From Porphyra umbilicalis (lineage: Eukaryota; Rhodophyta; Bangiophyceae; Bangiales; Bangiaceae), in assembly GCA_002049455.2 (NCBI GenBank), contig KV918899.1, positions 1 through 64,000 on the forward strand: a stretch of DNA of 64,000 nt, read 5' to 3'. The stretch's first letter is position 1, and each line of letters begins with the position of its first letter. Made by a program: the position numbers and the translations under genes. The notes below the pieces were generated by a model. That model did no database searches. It was not told the DNA's origin and saw only the letters and a list, made by a program, of their open reading frames with translations. Positions 11,704 through 22,327 of this stretch are shown here, in pieces.

Positions 11704-13779
11704 ATGGACAGCGGCGGCCGCCGCGCCTTTGGCTCCTCCCTCCGGCGGCCGACGACGCTCGCCCCCGTCACGCCCGCCACCCTCAACGCGCGCGCGCCGG
11801 CGTATGGGGGCCCCCCCGGGTCGGGCCCCTCGTCGGGCCTCCCCCCCGCCCGCCGCGCGTCGGCGGTGCCGACGTATGGGGGGGGCGTGCGGCGGTCGTC
11901 CATGGCGCCCGTGCGGGACGAGGCGCAAAAGCGCACCTCGTCCATCTCGGGCGCCCGCGGCGGCACGGGCGGCGGCGGGGGCGGCCGCGGGGGCGACCGC
12001 GACCGCGGCGGCCGCGCGTCGTCGCTCGCGGCGCACGATTTCAACCGCGCGGGGGGCGTCAAGGTCAAGGAGTGCCGCCCGCTCGGCGTGCCCGCCTACA
12101 TGGCCGAATCGTCGCGGGCGCTCATCGCCTACCTCATCCACAATGGCTACAAGGAGCCGCTGTCGGTCAAGCAGCTCAAAGGCACCTCCGCGTCGGGCTT
12201 TAAAGACATCTTTGTCTTCCTCCTCCGCATGATCGAGCCGACCTTTGTGCTCACCGGCAAAGTCGAGGAGGCGGTCCCCGCGGTGCTCAAGCACCTCGGC
12301 TACCCGATTGCGCTCTCCAAATCGTCGCTGCAGACGATTGGGTCCTCCCACACGTGGCCCGCGCTGCTCGGCTGCCTCTCGTGGCTCCGCGAGCTCGTCG
12401 AGTACAAGGACGCGGCGGCCGAGGCGCGGTCGGCGGCGGTGCACATGGACGAGGACGCCAAGCGGGAGGCCCTCTTTTTTGATTTTGTCGCCCTCTCCTA
12501 CGACCGCTTCCTGTATGGCAACGACGACTTTACCGAACTCGACGAGCAGCTCGAGGCGGAGTTTGCCGAAGCCGACGCTGCCGTCGCCGCACAAGTCGAC
12601 GCCCTCGAGGCGGAGCACGCGCGCGTCGCCGCCGACCTCCGGGCCCTCACCACCGGCCCGTCGGCGCTCGCGGCGACGCGCGCCGACCTCGACGCGGCCG
12701 CCGCCGAAGTCGCCAAGTACGACGCGTACAACGCGTCCCTGGCAGACTACAACACCAAACTCGACGCCAAAGTCGGGCGCTCAGCCGCCGCGCACGCGGC
12801 GGCGGCCGAGCGCCTCGACGCCCTCGACGCAGAGGTGGCGGGCCTGGAAGCGACGCTCGCCCGCCAAGCGGCCGACCGCATCGACGCGGGGGAGCTCGGC
12901 GCCCGCCGGGACGCGCTGGCGGCGGGCCTCGGCCGCGCCGCCGACGATGCGGCGGCGACCGACGGCCGCCGCGCGGCGGCCGACGGGCGGTTGCGCGACG
13001 CGGGGCGGGTGCTTGAGGAGCTCGTGGCGGCCGTGAATGCGGCGACGGCCGCGCTGCTGCCGCCGGGGGGGGGAGCGTCCTCCTCCGCGGCGCCGACGTG
13101 GGGGGGGGGGACGCCGACGACCTCGTCTTGAACGCCGACGCGCTGCGGCTGACCATCCACCCGCCGCCGATGGGGGCGGCGGCCGCCGGTGGGGCCCCCC
13201 TCCTGCCCCCCCCGACGGCGGCGGGGGTGACGGGGGCACCCCCCCCCCAGCGGTGCTCACCCCCCCCATCCCCTCCGTCGTTGCCCCCGCCCTGTCGCGC
13301 CTCACCGACGGGTGGGCGGGGCGCGAAAAGGCGGCCAAGGCGTCCCTCCGCGCCCTCGTCGAAGCGAGCGCCGCCCAAGACGAGCAGCGCGTCTACGCCG
13401 GCGACGCGCTCTCCCGCGAGGCGGCCGCCGCGGCCGCCCTCCAAGCCGAGTATGACGAGGCGCTCGGGCGCCTGCGGGGCGCCCTCGACGCGGCGGCGGG
13501 GGAGCGGGAGGCGGCGGCCGCCGCCGCGGCGGCCGCGCGGAAGGAGGCGGCAGAGGTGGTTGCCGCCGCATCGGCGGCGGCGGCGGTGGCGGCGCGCCGC
13601 GCGGCGGCGGCCGAGGCGGAGATGGGCGCGGCGGCGGCGGCGGCAGAGGCGGCGGTGGCCGACGCGCTGCGCCGCGTGCGGGGGGGGGGGGGGGGGTGCG
13701 CGCCGCGATTGCCAGAGTCGTTGCCGTCGTCGAGCGCGGGGGGGGGGAGCTCGACGCCCTCGAGCGCGTGCGCGTCTAA
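11704..13779 (+). CDS. NDC80: Kinetochore protein NDC80/HEC1
   Basis: NDC80 is the microtubule-binding subunit of the outer-kinetochore NDC80 complex, acting with NUF2, SPC24 and SPC25. The start is ATG 11704 (GCCATGG). A basic Ser/Gly/Arg-rich tail of about 118 residues (a likely phosphorylated tail) leads to the calponin-homology head, about residues 118-272, recognised from blocks such as HLGYPIALSKSSLQTIG, SHTWPALLGCLSWL and the DYxxxCYxxF-like FDFVALSYDRFL. A long Ala-rich coiled coil follows. The frame changes at a G11 run (13100-13110), a C10 run (13239-13248) and a G17 run (13680-13696). Across them the readings DDLVLNADALRLTIHP, then LTDGWAGREKAAKASLRAL, then VERGGGELDALERVRV with TAA at 13777 give a plausible full-length protein of about 690 residues. 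Family identity is clear; the exact structure after residue 465 depends on those runs. Confidence 0.9.
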
Positions 13780-14963
13780 GGGTTTGGGGGGGGGGGGGGG
13801 GGCGCCGCCGGCGGGGCCCGTCGCACGGGCCGTTTTGGCCTTTTTTTGGGGGGGGGGGGGGGGCGGCCGCTCGGACCGCACCGGCGGGGGACGGCGCCGC
13901 TGCGCGCGGGGGGGGGCGGGCGCGGGGGGCCGCCGCCGCCGGCGGGCGGCCGCCCGCACGGGGCGGTGGCGCCCGCGCGGCGGGGCGGCGCGCGGACGCG
14001 GCGTCGGCGGCGGCGGCGCGCGGTCGCCGCGGCGACGGCGCCGCGCAGCGTCGCGGCCACGGCGCTCGGCCCCCACGCGCGGCGCCCCCCCCCCCCGCGG
14101 CGGCGTCGTGGCGGCTGTGCCCGTCGCGTCGGCGCGACGGTGGCCGTGGGGGGCGGCGCCGCCCCCGCGGCAGCGACGGGCCGCCCGCGACCGGCAGGCC
14201 CCGCCACCCGCCGTCGGTGCGTGCCGACAATGTCGGCAGCCGCGTGACGGGCGGTGCCTGCCCGTGGGGGGGACGGCGGACCCACGGGCATGGCGCCGCT
14301 CGCGGCCGTCGCGCGGCCGACCGACCGACCGACCGACCCGCCGGGGGTGCTCGGTCCGTCGGGGCGCGTTGCCGGGCTCCCGCGCGCGCCGGCGTTCACC
14401 CCCCAGCTGCTGGCGGCGGTGCGACCCCCCCCCCCCCCCATTCCGAGTGGCTGAACCGGGGTGGTACTGTACCGTCGCTCCCCGTATGGATCTGTCCCGT
14501 AGAAACCGTAGGCTGTACATAGCAAGCCGACTGGGGAGAGGGGCTCACGCCGTGCGCGGCCGCCCACGGGGCGGCGCCCGTGGAAGCGCGGCGGAAAAAA
14601 TCTGCGCGATCCGCCGCCCCCGGTCCCCGCGTCTGTGGCGGGCGCCCCCCCGTGGGGCCCGCCACGTGGCAGCGGCGCCAGTTGTTCAAGAGGCGCGTTG
14701 TCCGCTGGAGCGTGTGCCGCCCGCCCCCACGCGCGTGTCGCGGCCGTGTCGCGCATCCTCGCCGGCGCGGTCCTCCGCGCCGTTTTGCCCCCGCCTGCGC
14801 CGCCTTCCCCCCCCCGTCTGCGTGCTCGCCGCCGCCCCCGTGCCGCGGGGCGCCGACCCCGCCCCCGCCCGCCCGCGCTCGTTGGCACCCCCCGACGAGG
14901 GGCGCACCCACCCCGGCGCGCGGGGGCGCCTCTGTCGACCGCCCCGCGGCCGCGTCGGCGGCC
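13780..14963. other. GC-rich spacer with long G/C runs
   Basis: No gene is recognised. Open frames in all directions have Arg/Gly/Pro/Ala composition only. G runs occur near 13787-13801 and 13850-13862. Confidence 0.45.
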
Positions 14964-15720
14964 ATGGCGTTTGTGGTTCCCCCCCCCGTCGGCCGCCGCC
15001 GCCCCGCCGCCGCCGCTGCCGCCGCGGCGGCAACGCACGGGCGGCGGCGGGTGCCGCTGCTCCCCGCCCCCCGGCGGGCCGTGGCGCCGTGGCGGGCGGC
15101 CGCCCCCCCCCCGCCGACGGTGAGGGGGGCGACGGGGCGGGCGCGCCGCTCCGCGGGGACGTGCCCCCCCCCCCACGGGGGAGGCAGCCCCCCCCCCCCC
15201 CCCCCCCGGCGCCATCATCATCTGTCACCCCCCCCCCCCCCCCCCCCGCCCCCACCAGCGGCGGCTCCGACCAAGGCCGACGCGCCCCTCCGCCTGTGGC
15301 GCGTCTACTCGGAGGAGGAGCAAGCCGCCGACGCGGACGCCCTCGACGCGGCGGCCGCCGAGTGGATCGGCAGCGACTTGACGCGCTGGGCGTGGTACGA
15401 GGGCCTCCGCTCGCGGCGGGACGAGGCGCTCGGGCGGGCCAACCGGGAGGCTGCCGCCGCCGAGGTGGAAGTCAGCCGCCTCGCGGAAGCGCTCGAGGAA
15501 CTCCAAGCGGTCGTGGGCATCCCGCTGATGCGGCCGGGGCCGGGGGGGGGGGGGGGGGGGGGGGGCGCCCGACCCGCCGCCGTCAGAACACGGGGGGTTG
15601 ACGCCCGCGGGGTGGGCGGTGATGGCCCTCGCGCTCGGCCTGCCGGTCGCAGCCGTGGCGGCGGTGGCGGCGGTCGCCGTGCGGTTGGCGCCCAAGCTCT
15701 TCCACGTAGGCCTGTTTTGA
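14964..15720 (+). CDS. Putative plastid coiled-coil protein with C-terminal membrane segment
   Basis: Function is unknown. ATG 14964 sits in GCCATGG and opens with an Ala/Arg-rich leader (MAFVVPPPVGRRRP...) that resembles a plastid transit peptide. After a proline-rich stretch (two long C runs, 15187-15207 and 15229-15247) comes a compact acidic helical region with real-protein character (LRLWRVYSEEEQAADADAL, EWIGSDLTRWAWYEGLRSRR, then a coiled coil ending LEELQAVVG). A G24 run at 15542-15565 follows. In the frame after it the sequence reads LTPAGWAVMALALG and continues as a hydrophobic Ala/Val segment of about 25 residues, ending KLFHVGLF and TGA at 15718. One frame change at the run joins the halves. 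It would be a single-pass membrane protein. Confidence 0.5.
15542..15565. other. G24 homopolymer with frame change
   Basis: Twenty-four consecutive G sit between the coiled-coil frame and the membrane-segment frame of the gene at 14964-15720. The length of this run decides whether the protein is whole. Confidence 0.6.
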
Positions 15721-16834
15721 GGCGCGCGCGTGGTGAGGGGGGGGGGGGGGGTTGGGGGGGTGTTGGACGACGGATCGTGCTGCTGCGGCCGTCGCCGTGC
15801 GGCGTCGGTGCCGTGGCGATGGGGCAGGCGACGACCGGGGGGGGGCGTGGACCGTCGGCGTGGCCCCCCCTGGTGGGTGCCTTGGGCGGCCTCGACGTCG
15901 TTGTGGGCGGCTGTTGCGGTGACGGCGACGGGGGCGTCGCGCGTCTTGTGGGGGATGTGTGTGCGTTTGGGGTTGGAGCGGCGGGGGGGGGTGCGCACGG
16001 GGGTGAGGGCGTTCCGCGGCGCCGTCACCGATTGCATGGCGTTGGCGGCACGTCGCTCTGCGTGGCGTTTCCCCGTCCGCTGCCGACACGCAGCTGCCGA
16101 GGCCGCGTGGGCGTCGGACCGACCTTGGGGCGCATGCATCGACGTGCGGCGCCGCGTGTGCTGGGGCGGTGGGGGCGGGGGACGGCGTGCCGCCGTCCTG
16201 GGGGGCGGGCAGCGGATATGGGGTTCTGGGTGGGTGCTCGTGTTGTTTATTTTTTTTTTCTCCTCGTTACCCGCAACACTTCCTAAGTAGTTCTTTCCTC
16301 CCCAGCGCGCCCCAACGCCGAGGCCGTGGCCGGCGCGCACCCGACGGCCGCCCCGACCGTGAAAGGACGCCGCGTCGCGCTCGCCGTGACGGCGCTGCGC
16401 CGCCGCGACGGGGCGGCGGCGGCCCGAGAGGCGGCCGGGGGTGCCACGGCGGCCGGCGGCTCTTGGCGGGCCCCGCCGATGGTCGAGCGCCGGCGCACGC
16501 TCGACGCGTCGGCTTCCCGCCTGGCGGGTTGCGACTGCGTTGACAGTCTCGAGGTCGAGCTGGGGGCACCCCCCACCACGCCCTTCCCCCGTTGGCAACC
16601 ACGGATGGCACAACAGCTCTTGTTTGTTTCAAGTCGTCGATGGGCATGAAATAGAAACGCACAAGCCCGGGACACGAGATAAATAGCTGCACGACCACGG
16701 CTTCGCTCTCATGAAGGAAAAAACATAGCGTCCCGGTGCCTCTGCGGCAATCAAAATGGACGCGCGGCCGGTCACCAAGCCACGCGCAAGCACCGCGTCC
16801 CGAAAACGGCCTTCCCCCCCCCCCCCCCTCAGGC
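15721..16834. other. Spacer between plastid-protein genes
   Basis: No gene is supported. A 107-codon plus frame at 16326 overlaps a longer minus frame and neither resembles a known family. A T-rich tract at 16245-16262 could belong to a 3' end. Confidence 0.4.
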
Positions 16835-18121
16835 TTAAAACCCCCCAAACATGTGCAGCCATTGCGCCACAATCTCCTTGCGGCGCCACGCCTCCCCCTC
16901 TGGCCCCGGCGCGGCCCGCTCGCGGGTGACCGCCTCCTCCCCGTGGACGAGTTCGACAAACTCGGCGAGCGCCGTCACCTTTTCCGGCTCGGTCGGCAGG
17001 CCCGCCGCGAGCGCCGCCGCGTCGGCGGCCGAGCCGAGAAAGTCGGGCACCCCATCCCGGCCGTCGAGCCACTTGGCGCGCGCAACGACGCGCTCCCCCG
17101 TCCACCGCTGGTCAATGGCGTCCCACTCAAAGCCGAGGACGGTCAAGACGACCGCGTTGGCGGCCGCGTCGGGCACTTCCCCATCGAGGAAGCGGCCGAG
17201 CCACGCCCACCGGTCAAAGCGGGTCGCCAGCGAGGGGGACCGGCCGGCCTCGGGGACCGCCGCCGCGGCCTCGCTGGTCGGAGTCGGGGCGGATGGCGCA
17301 GCGGCAGTCGCAGCGTCGTTCCCACCAGCGACAGTGGTGCCGCTGTGGCCAACGTCACCGCCGCCGCCGCCCCCGCCGCCGGCGACGCTGCCGTCGCCGT
17401 CGCCGCCGCCGTCGCCGCCACTGGTGATACCACTGCTGCCGTGGAGGGGCTCCCCTTCGTCGTCCCACGCGTGGTGCTTCTCCCGAAAGGCGGCAACCAC
17501 GTGGTCCTCGGCGCCCGCGCAGCAGCCTTCGCGGCCCATCCACGCGAGCACCTCCTCCGCGACACGGTTGCCAATGTCAAACGGCCCGACGTAGATGTCG
17601 GCGAGCAGCGGGGAGCCCTCCAGCCCGCCCGCCACGGTGAGCACCAGGTCTGTCAAGTCAACGCCGCCGCCACCACCGTCGCCACCGGCGCCGCTGCCAT
17701 CGGCCGCTGCCGCCGCCGGTAGGGGTTCCCCTTCCATAAACTCGCCGCCGGCGCCCGCGGCGGCGGCCGACAGGGAGCGGCCGACCAGCTCCGCCACCAG
17801 CTGCCCGATGGACGCGTGTTCCGGCAGCGGCAGCCACTCAGTGTCGAGCCACGAGGTGAGCTGGTCCGACAAGTAGGGGAGGAGGACCGGCGCCACCGCG
17901 GGGGGGACCCGGATGCCGTCCTCGACGGCCTCGAGCGGGGGGGGCGCGTCCCCCCTGGCAGACGCGGAGAGCCGCGGGGCGAGGGGCATCCGCCGCCGAG
18001 CCGCCGACGCGGGGCGGCCGACGGGCGCGCGATGGCGGCAGCCGCGCAGCGGCGGCCGCCGCCGCCCGGCCAGGGGGGCGGCCGCCACATACGCGGGGGG
18101 GGTTGTGTGGATGGACGACAT
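16835..18121 (-). CDS. Putative plastid protein of unknown function
   Basis: A single uninterrupted frame of 428 residues from ATG 18121 (on the complement). The first 60 or so residues are rich in Ala, Arg, Pro and Ser with few acids (MSSIHTTPPAYVAAAPLAGR...), as in plastid transit peptides. The body has two conserved-looking parts. One is LLPYLSDQLTSWLDTEWLPL, then PEHASIGQLVAELVG and YVGPFDIGNRVAEEVLAWMG, residues about 80-215. The other is RFDRWAWLGRFLDG through KEIVAQWLHMFGGF at the C terminus, about 310-428. A Gly/Asp-rich low-complexity linker separates them. I have the impression of a conserved plant/algal plastid family but cannot name it. There is no membrane segment. It is convergent with the gene upstream at 14964-15720. 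Confidence 0.6.
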   Translation of the reverse strand: MSSIHTTPPAYVAAAPLAGRRRPPLRGCRHRAPVGRPASAARRRMPLAPRLSASARGDAPPPLEAVEDGIRVPPAVAPVLLPYLSDQLTSWLDTEWLPLPEHASIGQLVAELVGRSLSAAAAGAGGEFMEGEPLPAAAAADGSGAGGDGGGGGVDLTDLVLTVAGGLEGSPLLADIYVGPFDIGNRVAEEVLAWMGREGCCAGAEDHVVAAFREKHHAWDDEGEPLHGSSGITSGGDGGGDGDGSVAGGGGGGGGDVGHSGTTVAGGNDAATAAAPSAPTPTSEAAAAVPEAGRSPSLATRFDRWAWLGRFLDGEVPDAAANAVVLTVLGFEWDAIDQRWTGERVVARAKWLDGRDGVPDFLGSAADAAALAAGLPTEPEKVTALAEFVELVHGEEAVTRERAAPGPEGEAWRRKEIVAQWLHMFGGF

Positions 18122-19925
18122 GGGGGCGGCAGACCGACGCAGGTAGCGAGAGCGACGGAGAAGACTCTAGTACGTGGCCGATGACTGGAGCAGCGGCTGG
18201 CGCGGCGTGTAGGCGGCGGCTTGCAGCAGCAGCGGATGAACAGCCGCCGGTGAACACGGGGGGGGGACGGCCAGACGCTGCCGTCGGAAGCGCACAGGAG
18301 GCGGCAAAGGCGCGGCGCGGCCCGCAGCGCTCAGTCCGGCCGCGTGCAAAGTCCGGCGCAGTAGACGGGGCTATCTCGGCGCGCGTGATGCGGTGGCGGT
18401 TGCAGTCGGGCGCTGCTGGCCGCCCATCCTCGACCCGCCCAGTCTCCATGCTCAGCTCTGAGACCGGACGTCTGGAAGAATTCCTGTCCAAACATTTTAT
18501 GCCGATTGGTATAGTGAGTTCTCGCTATAAGATCGGAAAGATGTAGCAAGACCCTTGCAGTTTTCATATTTACCCCCCTTGAAGCCCTGGAAACGCAGGT
18601 AATTTCGGAAATATTCTTATGGCCGGCGATCTTGTAGCGTGAATTTATTGTACAGCCATTCGCTGTTATGGCTGAATAGAAATACCCCACAGCCATTCAG
18701 ACAACGACACGCTCAACACGTGTCACGCTTAGGCACAGTGCGAAAATGAATTTCGTTTCACACGTGGTACGATATTTTCGGCCTCCTGTGGTCGTGAGCC
18801 TATCAGAATGCCGAATACAAACTTTCGACCCAATCTTTTAAATATGTTTGGCCCGGCCGCACAGGTGAAACGTCAAGCCGTCGCCTACCTCGAGCCGTCA
18901 AGCCGTCGCCTACCTCGAGCCGTCAAGCCGTCGCCTACCTCGAAAACGAAAAGCCGTCGCCTACCTCGAAAACGAAAAGCCGGCGACAGCAGTGCATCAA
19001 ACCATGCTCCCACCTGTACAGGCCACAGCTGTGGCCAAGCACTACGACGACTACTTCCTCCTGGTGCTGTCAGTGGTGGTAGACAGACGCCTCTTGCGGC
19101 GCCGTGGCGGTCGCCGCGGCAGCACGTGGCAGCATGCCGGCCTGGATCCACGCCCTATCGCTGAGGCGTCAGGGCAGTGGCCCAGCGCCGACGGGCAGCG
19201 CACTCTACATGCAGCGACCACGAAAGCTACGGGTGGTGCCCACGTAGACCGTGGGCGCACCCTACTTAGACAGCACGTGGAGAACCGAAGGAGCGGACGG
19301 GTATCAGTGCCACCGGCTGCGCGCGACGGGGCTCTGGCGGCACGGCCGGCTGCGCCGAAGCGAGGGAGGGGGGAAGTAGGCAGGCACGGTCGGTTCGGCG
19401 CCCGGCAAAGGGCCCCACCAACGCGAGGTGGTCGACGCCCCGCGCGGCCGTCCGCGGTTACTAGCTGAGCGACCGGCCACGCGGTGGGGCATCAATGCAG
19501 AGAGACACTAGCGGGGCGGCGTATGCCGGGCGGGCGCCTCGCCGGCGCCACAGTCCCCGCCAGCTCCCCCGCTCCAAACCGGCGGCCCAGGTGCCGTGTC
19601 GCACAAGCGGAAGGGATGGACCCACCGCGATAGAAGGGCTTGCACCGTGACAGCGGCGGCACCGCCGGCCATCCCATGGTGTTGGCCCCCGCCCACGGGC
19701 GTAGGGGGCCACCCCCCAGCGGCTGCCGCCCGACCAAGCGACCTGCGACCGGCCCGCGCCCGTCCGCCGCCGCACGCTGTGCACGCCGGCCGCATCAGCC
19801 ACGCCTGTTTACAACGCCCCCCGCGCCCGCCCCCGTCTGCCCCCCTCCCCCCCCCCCCCCCCCCCCCGGGCACACCCGGTCGCCATGCCCCCGTCCTCCA
19901 CCGCCCCCCCCGACACGCGACGCCC
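18122..19925. other. Intergenic region with a small minisatellite
   Basis: No gene is supported. Positions 18540-18800 are unusually AT-rich for the window. A short tandem repeat lies at 18870-18985 and is listed separately. Confidence 0.45.
18870..18985. repeat. Short minisatellite, 25-26 bp units
   Basis: The core AAGCCGTCGCCTACCTCGA is repeated about five times: three units are spaced by a GCCGTC-type link (25 bp) and two by an AAACGAA-type link (26 bp). The units are nearly identical, so the array is young. There is no spacer diversity, so this is not a CRISPR-like structure. Confidence 0.8.
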
Positions 19926-20366
19926 TCACTCCTCCCGCTTCTTGGTCCACCGGTTCTTGCCGTCGGTCCCCCCCCGGCGCACGCGGTCAACGACGCCAAC
20001 GCCGTTGCACACGGTGCACACGAGGGAGCCCTGCGCGTCGCACATGATGCACGCCACCCCGATCGAGTCGATGCCACGGCCGCGGCAGCCGGTGCAGTCG
20101 CAGCGGCCGGCGGCGCAAAAGGGGCAGTCGACGACGCCCGAGCCAGACGCTTGGGAGCCGGGGGTGGCGACGAGGGGGCGGAGGACCGCGTCGCGGAAGC
20201 TGCCGAGAAAGCCCTTTTTCTTCTTGGGCGCGCCGGGCGCCGGCGGGGGGGTGCGACACGTCGCGGGGGGGGGGGGGGGGTGATGGCGGAACCGCCGGCG
20301 TGCGCCACGCGGGAGCGGCGCGTCGGCAGGTGGGGGGGGGGAGGAAGGCCGCTGTGGGGGGGCCAT
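19926..20366 (-). CDS. DnaJ-type (BSD2/LQY1-like) zinc-finger protein
   Basis: The C-terminal half holds a cysteine-rich DnaJ central domain without a J domain: CPFC, CDCTGCRGRG, CIMCDAQG and CTVCNGVG, four CxxC-type knuckles that would bind two zinc ions. Plant proteins of this type (BSD2, LQY1, PSA2) act as plastid assembly factors or disulfide isomerases; that role here is inference. Residues before it are Pro/Arg-rich and end in a basic patch (APKKKKGFLGSFRDAV). The start at 20366 is provisional because a 14-base G run (C on the coding strand) near 20267-20280 lies within the Pro-rich part and the frame may change there. The protein ends TDGKNRWTKKREE. Length as called is 146 residues. 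Confidence 0.7.
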   Translation of the reverse strand: MAPPQRPSSPPPPADAPLPRGARRRFRHHPPPPPATCRTPPPAPGAPKKKKGFLGSFRDAVLRPLVATPGSQASGSGVVDCPFCAAGRCDCTGCRGRGIDSIGVACIMCDAQGSLVCTVCNGVGVVDRVRRGGTDGKNRWTKKREE

Positions 20367-20926
20367 CGCGAGGGGCGAGGCGCGCGGGGCGGGGTCGGGC
20401 GGCTCGGGCGCGAGGCGTCTGGCCCGGAAAGGCTCACAGCGAGCAAGGGAAGACTCGACGGAGGCCAGCAGAGAGGGGTAAGAGGGAAAGGAGACAGGAA
20501 GAGCGGGTCGAGGATAATATCCTTATTATGGCGACGGGCGACGTTGCAGAGCGCGTAGGGACCGAGGCGGCCCCCACAGAAACAGCAACAAAGTCGGCGC
20601 CACGCGGCGGTCACCTCCCGGCCGACCAAGAGCAGCGACCGAGCTGCAGAGATACGCGCTGATCCCGAGATGATGGCCGGATACGGATCAAGTAGTCAGC
20701 CATGGACTGCCAGCTCGTATTTTGAGCGGGCGCCCGCCGAGTCTTTGTCGTCCGACGCCTTTGCCGTCACTGATCTATGCCCGGTCACCCCGCCCGCGCG
20801 GCTCCCCCTCCCCCCACCTGCCGATTCGCTCTTCCGCCCCCCCCCCACTCATCGACCTACGCTCCCCCTGTCGCGGCTCCCTTTTCCACACACGCCGCGT
20901 TTCCCCCCCCCCCCCCCCCCGCCACC
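20367..20926. other. Divergent spacer between DnaJ-type and bS21-like genes
   Basis: No gene is supported. The two flanking genes are transcribed away from each other, so this roughly 560-bp interval should hold both promoters. It ends in a C18 tract at 20903-20920, six bases before the bS21-like start. Confidence 0.4.
20903..20920 (+). promoter_or_regulatory. C18 tract upstream of the bS21-like start
   Basis: Eighteen C residues are followed by GCCACC and ATGG, a textbook Kozak context. Its placement matches the C tracts before glyoxalase I and NDC80. Confidence 0.3.
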
Positions 20927-21157
20927 ATGGTCATCCTCGAGCGGGTCCTCCGCAACTCGGTCGACCAGGCGCTCAAGCGCCTCACCCGCCGCCTGCGCTC
21001 TGACGGCATGGCCGCAGAGGCGCGCAAGCGCTCTGCGCGCCTGCGGCCGGGCGAGGCCGCCCGCGTCGCGCGGCAGTCGGGCGCGCGGAAGCGCTCCCAC
21101 CGGGAGTTGATGGAGAACCTGGCCGTCATTTTTGCGCGGCGGAGCCGTGGCTTTTAA
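20927..21157 (+). CDS. Ribosomal protein bS21, organellar (probably mitochondrial)
   Basis: A small basic protein of 76 residues. It shows the bS21 layout: an N-terminal strand followed by NSVDQALKRLTRRLRSDGM (matching the family pattern in which an Asn and a few residues precede a helix with Ala-Leu-x-Arg-x-x-Arg), then EARKRSARLRPGE, and a long Arg/Lys-rich helix. The C terminus ends ARRSRGF. Start ATG 20927 has a perfect GCCACCATGG context. There is no long targeting extension, which is common for mitochondrial S21. It would belong to the small subunit of an organellar ribosome. Short length keeps the call below certainty. Confidence 0.7.
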   Translation: MVILERVLRNSVDQALKRLTRRLRSDGMAAEARKRSARLRPGEAARVARQSGARKRSHRELMENLAVIFARRSRGF

Positions 21158-22327
21158 GGGCCCGCCGCGGCGGGCGCCATGCCGGGAAAGTGGGCGCTGC
21201 CGCGGGGAGGGGGGGGGGGAGGGGGTGGGGTGGGCGGCGTGGGGGGGGGGCGGGACCGACGTGCGTGAGGCGTCTGGGGGTGGCATGGGTGCCTTGTGGT
21301 GGGGGGGGAGACGTTGGCTCCGCCAACCGTCTGGTTGCGACCGGCTGCGGCGGCGGCGGCGGCGGCGGGGGGTGCGGCTGCGGGATGGCGGTCGCGGCGG
21401 TGGCGGCGGCGGCGGGTGCGGCGGCGGGATGGCGGTCGCGGCGGCGGCGTCGACGGCGGGTCGCCCCCTCGTCGCGCGCGCCGCGCCATTGTGGCGCGGC
21501 GGTGGGGGCTGGCAGCGTAACCGGTGGCATGGGTGCCGGAAGTCGGGCTGCGGCTGCGGTAGTGACGGTGGTAGCGGACCCTCGTTGGGTAAAGGGGGCG
21601 GGCGGACGGGGAAACCGGGTGGGGGTGGAGACCCCGACCATTGCCAGCAGTGTCCTCGCCTCGCAGGGGGCTCCTCGCGCCTTTTTACAGACATGCAATG
21701 GTGGTGGGAGGAGGGAGGGCGAGGATGATCACTGTACGCCCGCGCCCGCAACGGGCAGGACCGAGCTGTTGGCCGACGTGGGGCGTCGGTGGGGCCTGTG
21801 CCCGCGGGCGCCGCCACTTTGCTGCGTGCGCACGGCGGCCGTCGGCGAATGAGGAGTGTTGGCTGTAGGCGGATGTACCGGCGATGTGACGGGATTGTGG
21901 CTTCCGTCTCTGCGGCGTGTGGTGTTAAGTGTGGGTGACCCCGGGGAGAGGCCTTCTGCCGTACCTCTTGCTTTTTCTTTTTTTTTCTTTTTTTCTTGTG
22001 CTTTTTTCTTGTGCATGCACCATTTGCACGGACTCGAGGATCAATTCGCGCTCGTCGCGCCGGATTTTGGAGTCTTCTGAAGTTCGTCCACACCACGCCA
22101 CATCGTCGACGCGTCCGCCACTGCCACGGGCACCACCGCCACCCCGGCCTGTACCATCACGGCAGCCTCCCTCCCGACAAGTCCGCCGCACCATCTCTGC
22201 AGTCCATTGGGTGCTCCTTCTGGCCTCTTCTGTGCTCTTTCGTGCTGGTCTGACCGTTGCTGTACATCTGTCCGTTTCCCTCTGTCTGGTGCTCCGTCTC
22301 CCCACCTGCCCGTTCGCGGCCGTTCCA
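21158..22327. other. GC-rich spacer with GGC-type simple repeats
   Basis: No gene is supported. At about 21340-21450 a degenerate repeat of GCGGGATGGCGGTCGCGGCGG and similar triplet-rich sequence occurs. A T-rich tract (21961-22010) precedes the next gene. Confidence 0.45.

Noticed and set aside
18870-18985. CRISPR-like short repeats
   Set aside because: Five direct 25-26 bp units without variable spacers in a eukaryotic intergenic region; an ordinary minisatellite.
19508-20629. 373-codon minus-strand ORF overlapping the DnaJ-type gene
   Set aside because: Its cysteines and arginines come from reading the zinc-finger gene in the wrong frame; the true frame has ordered CxxC knuckles.
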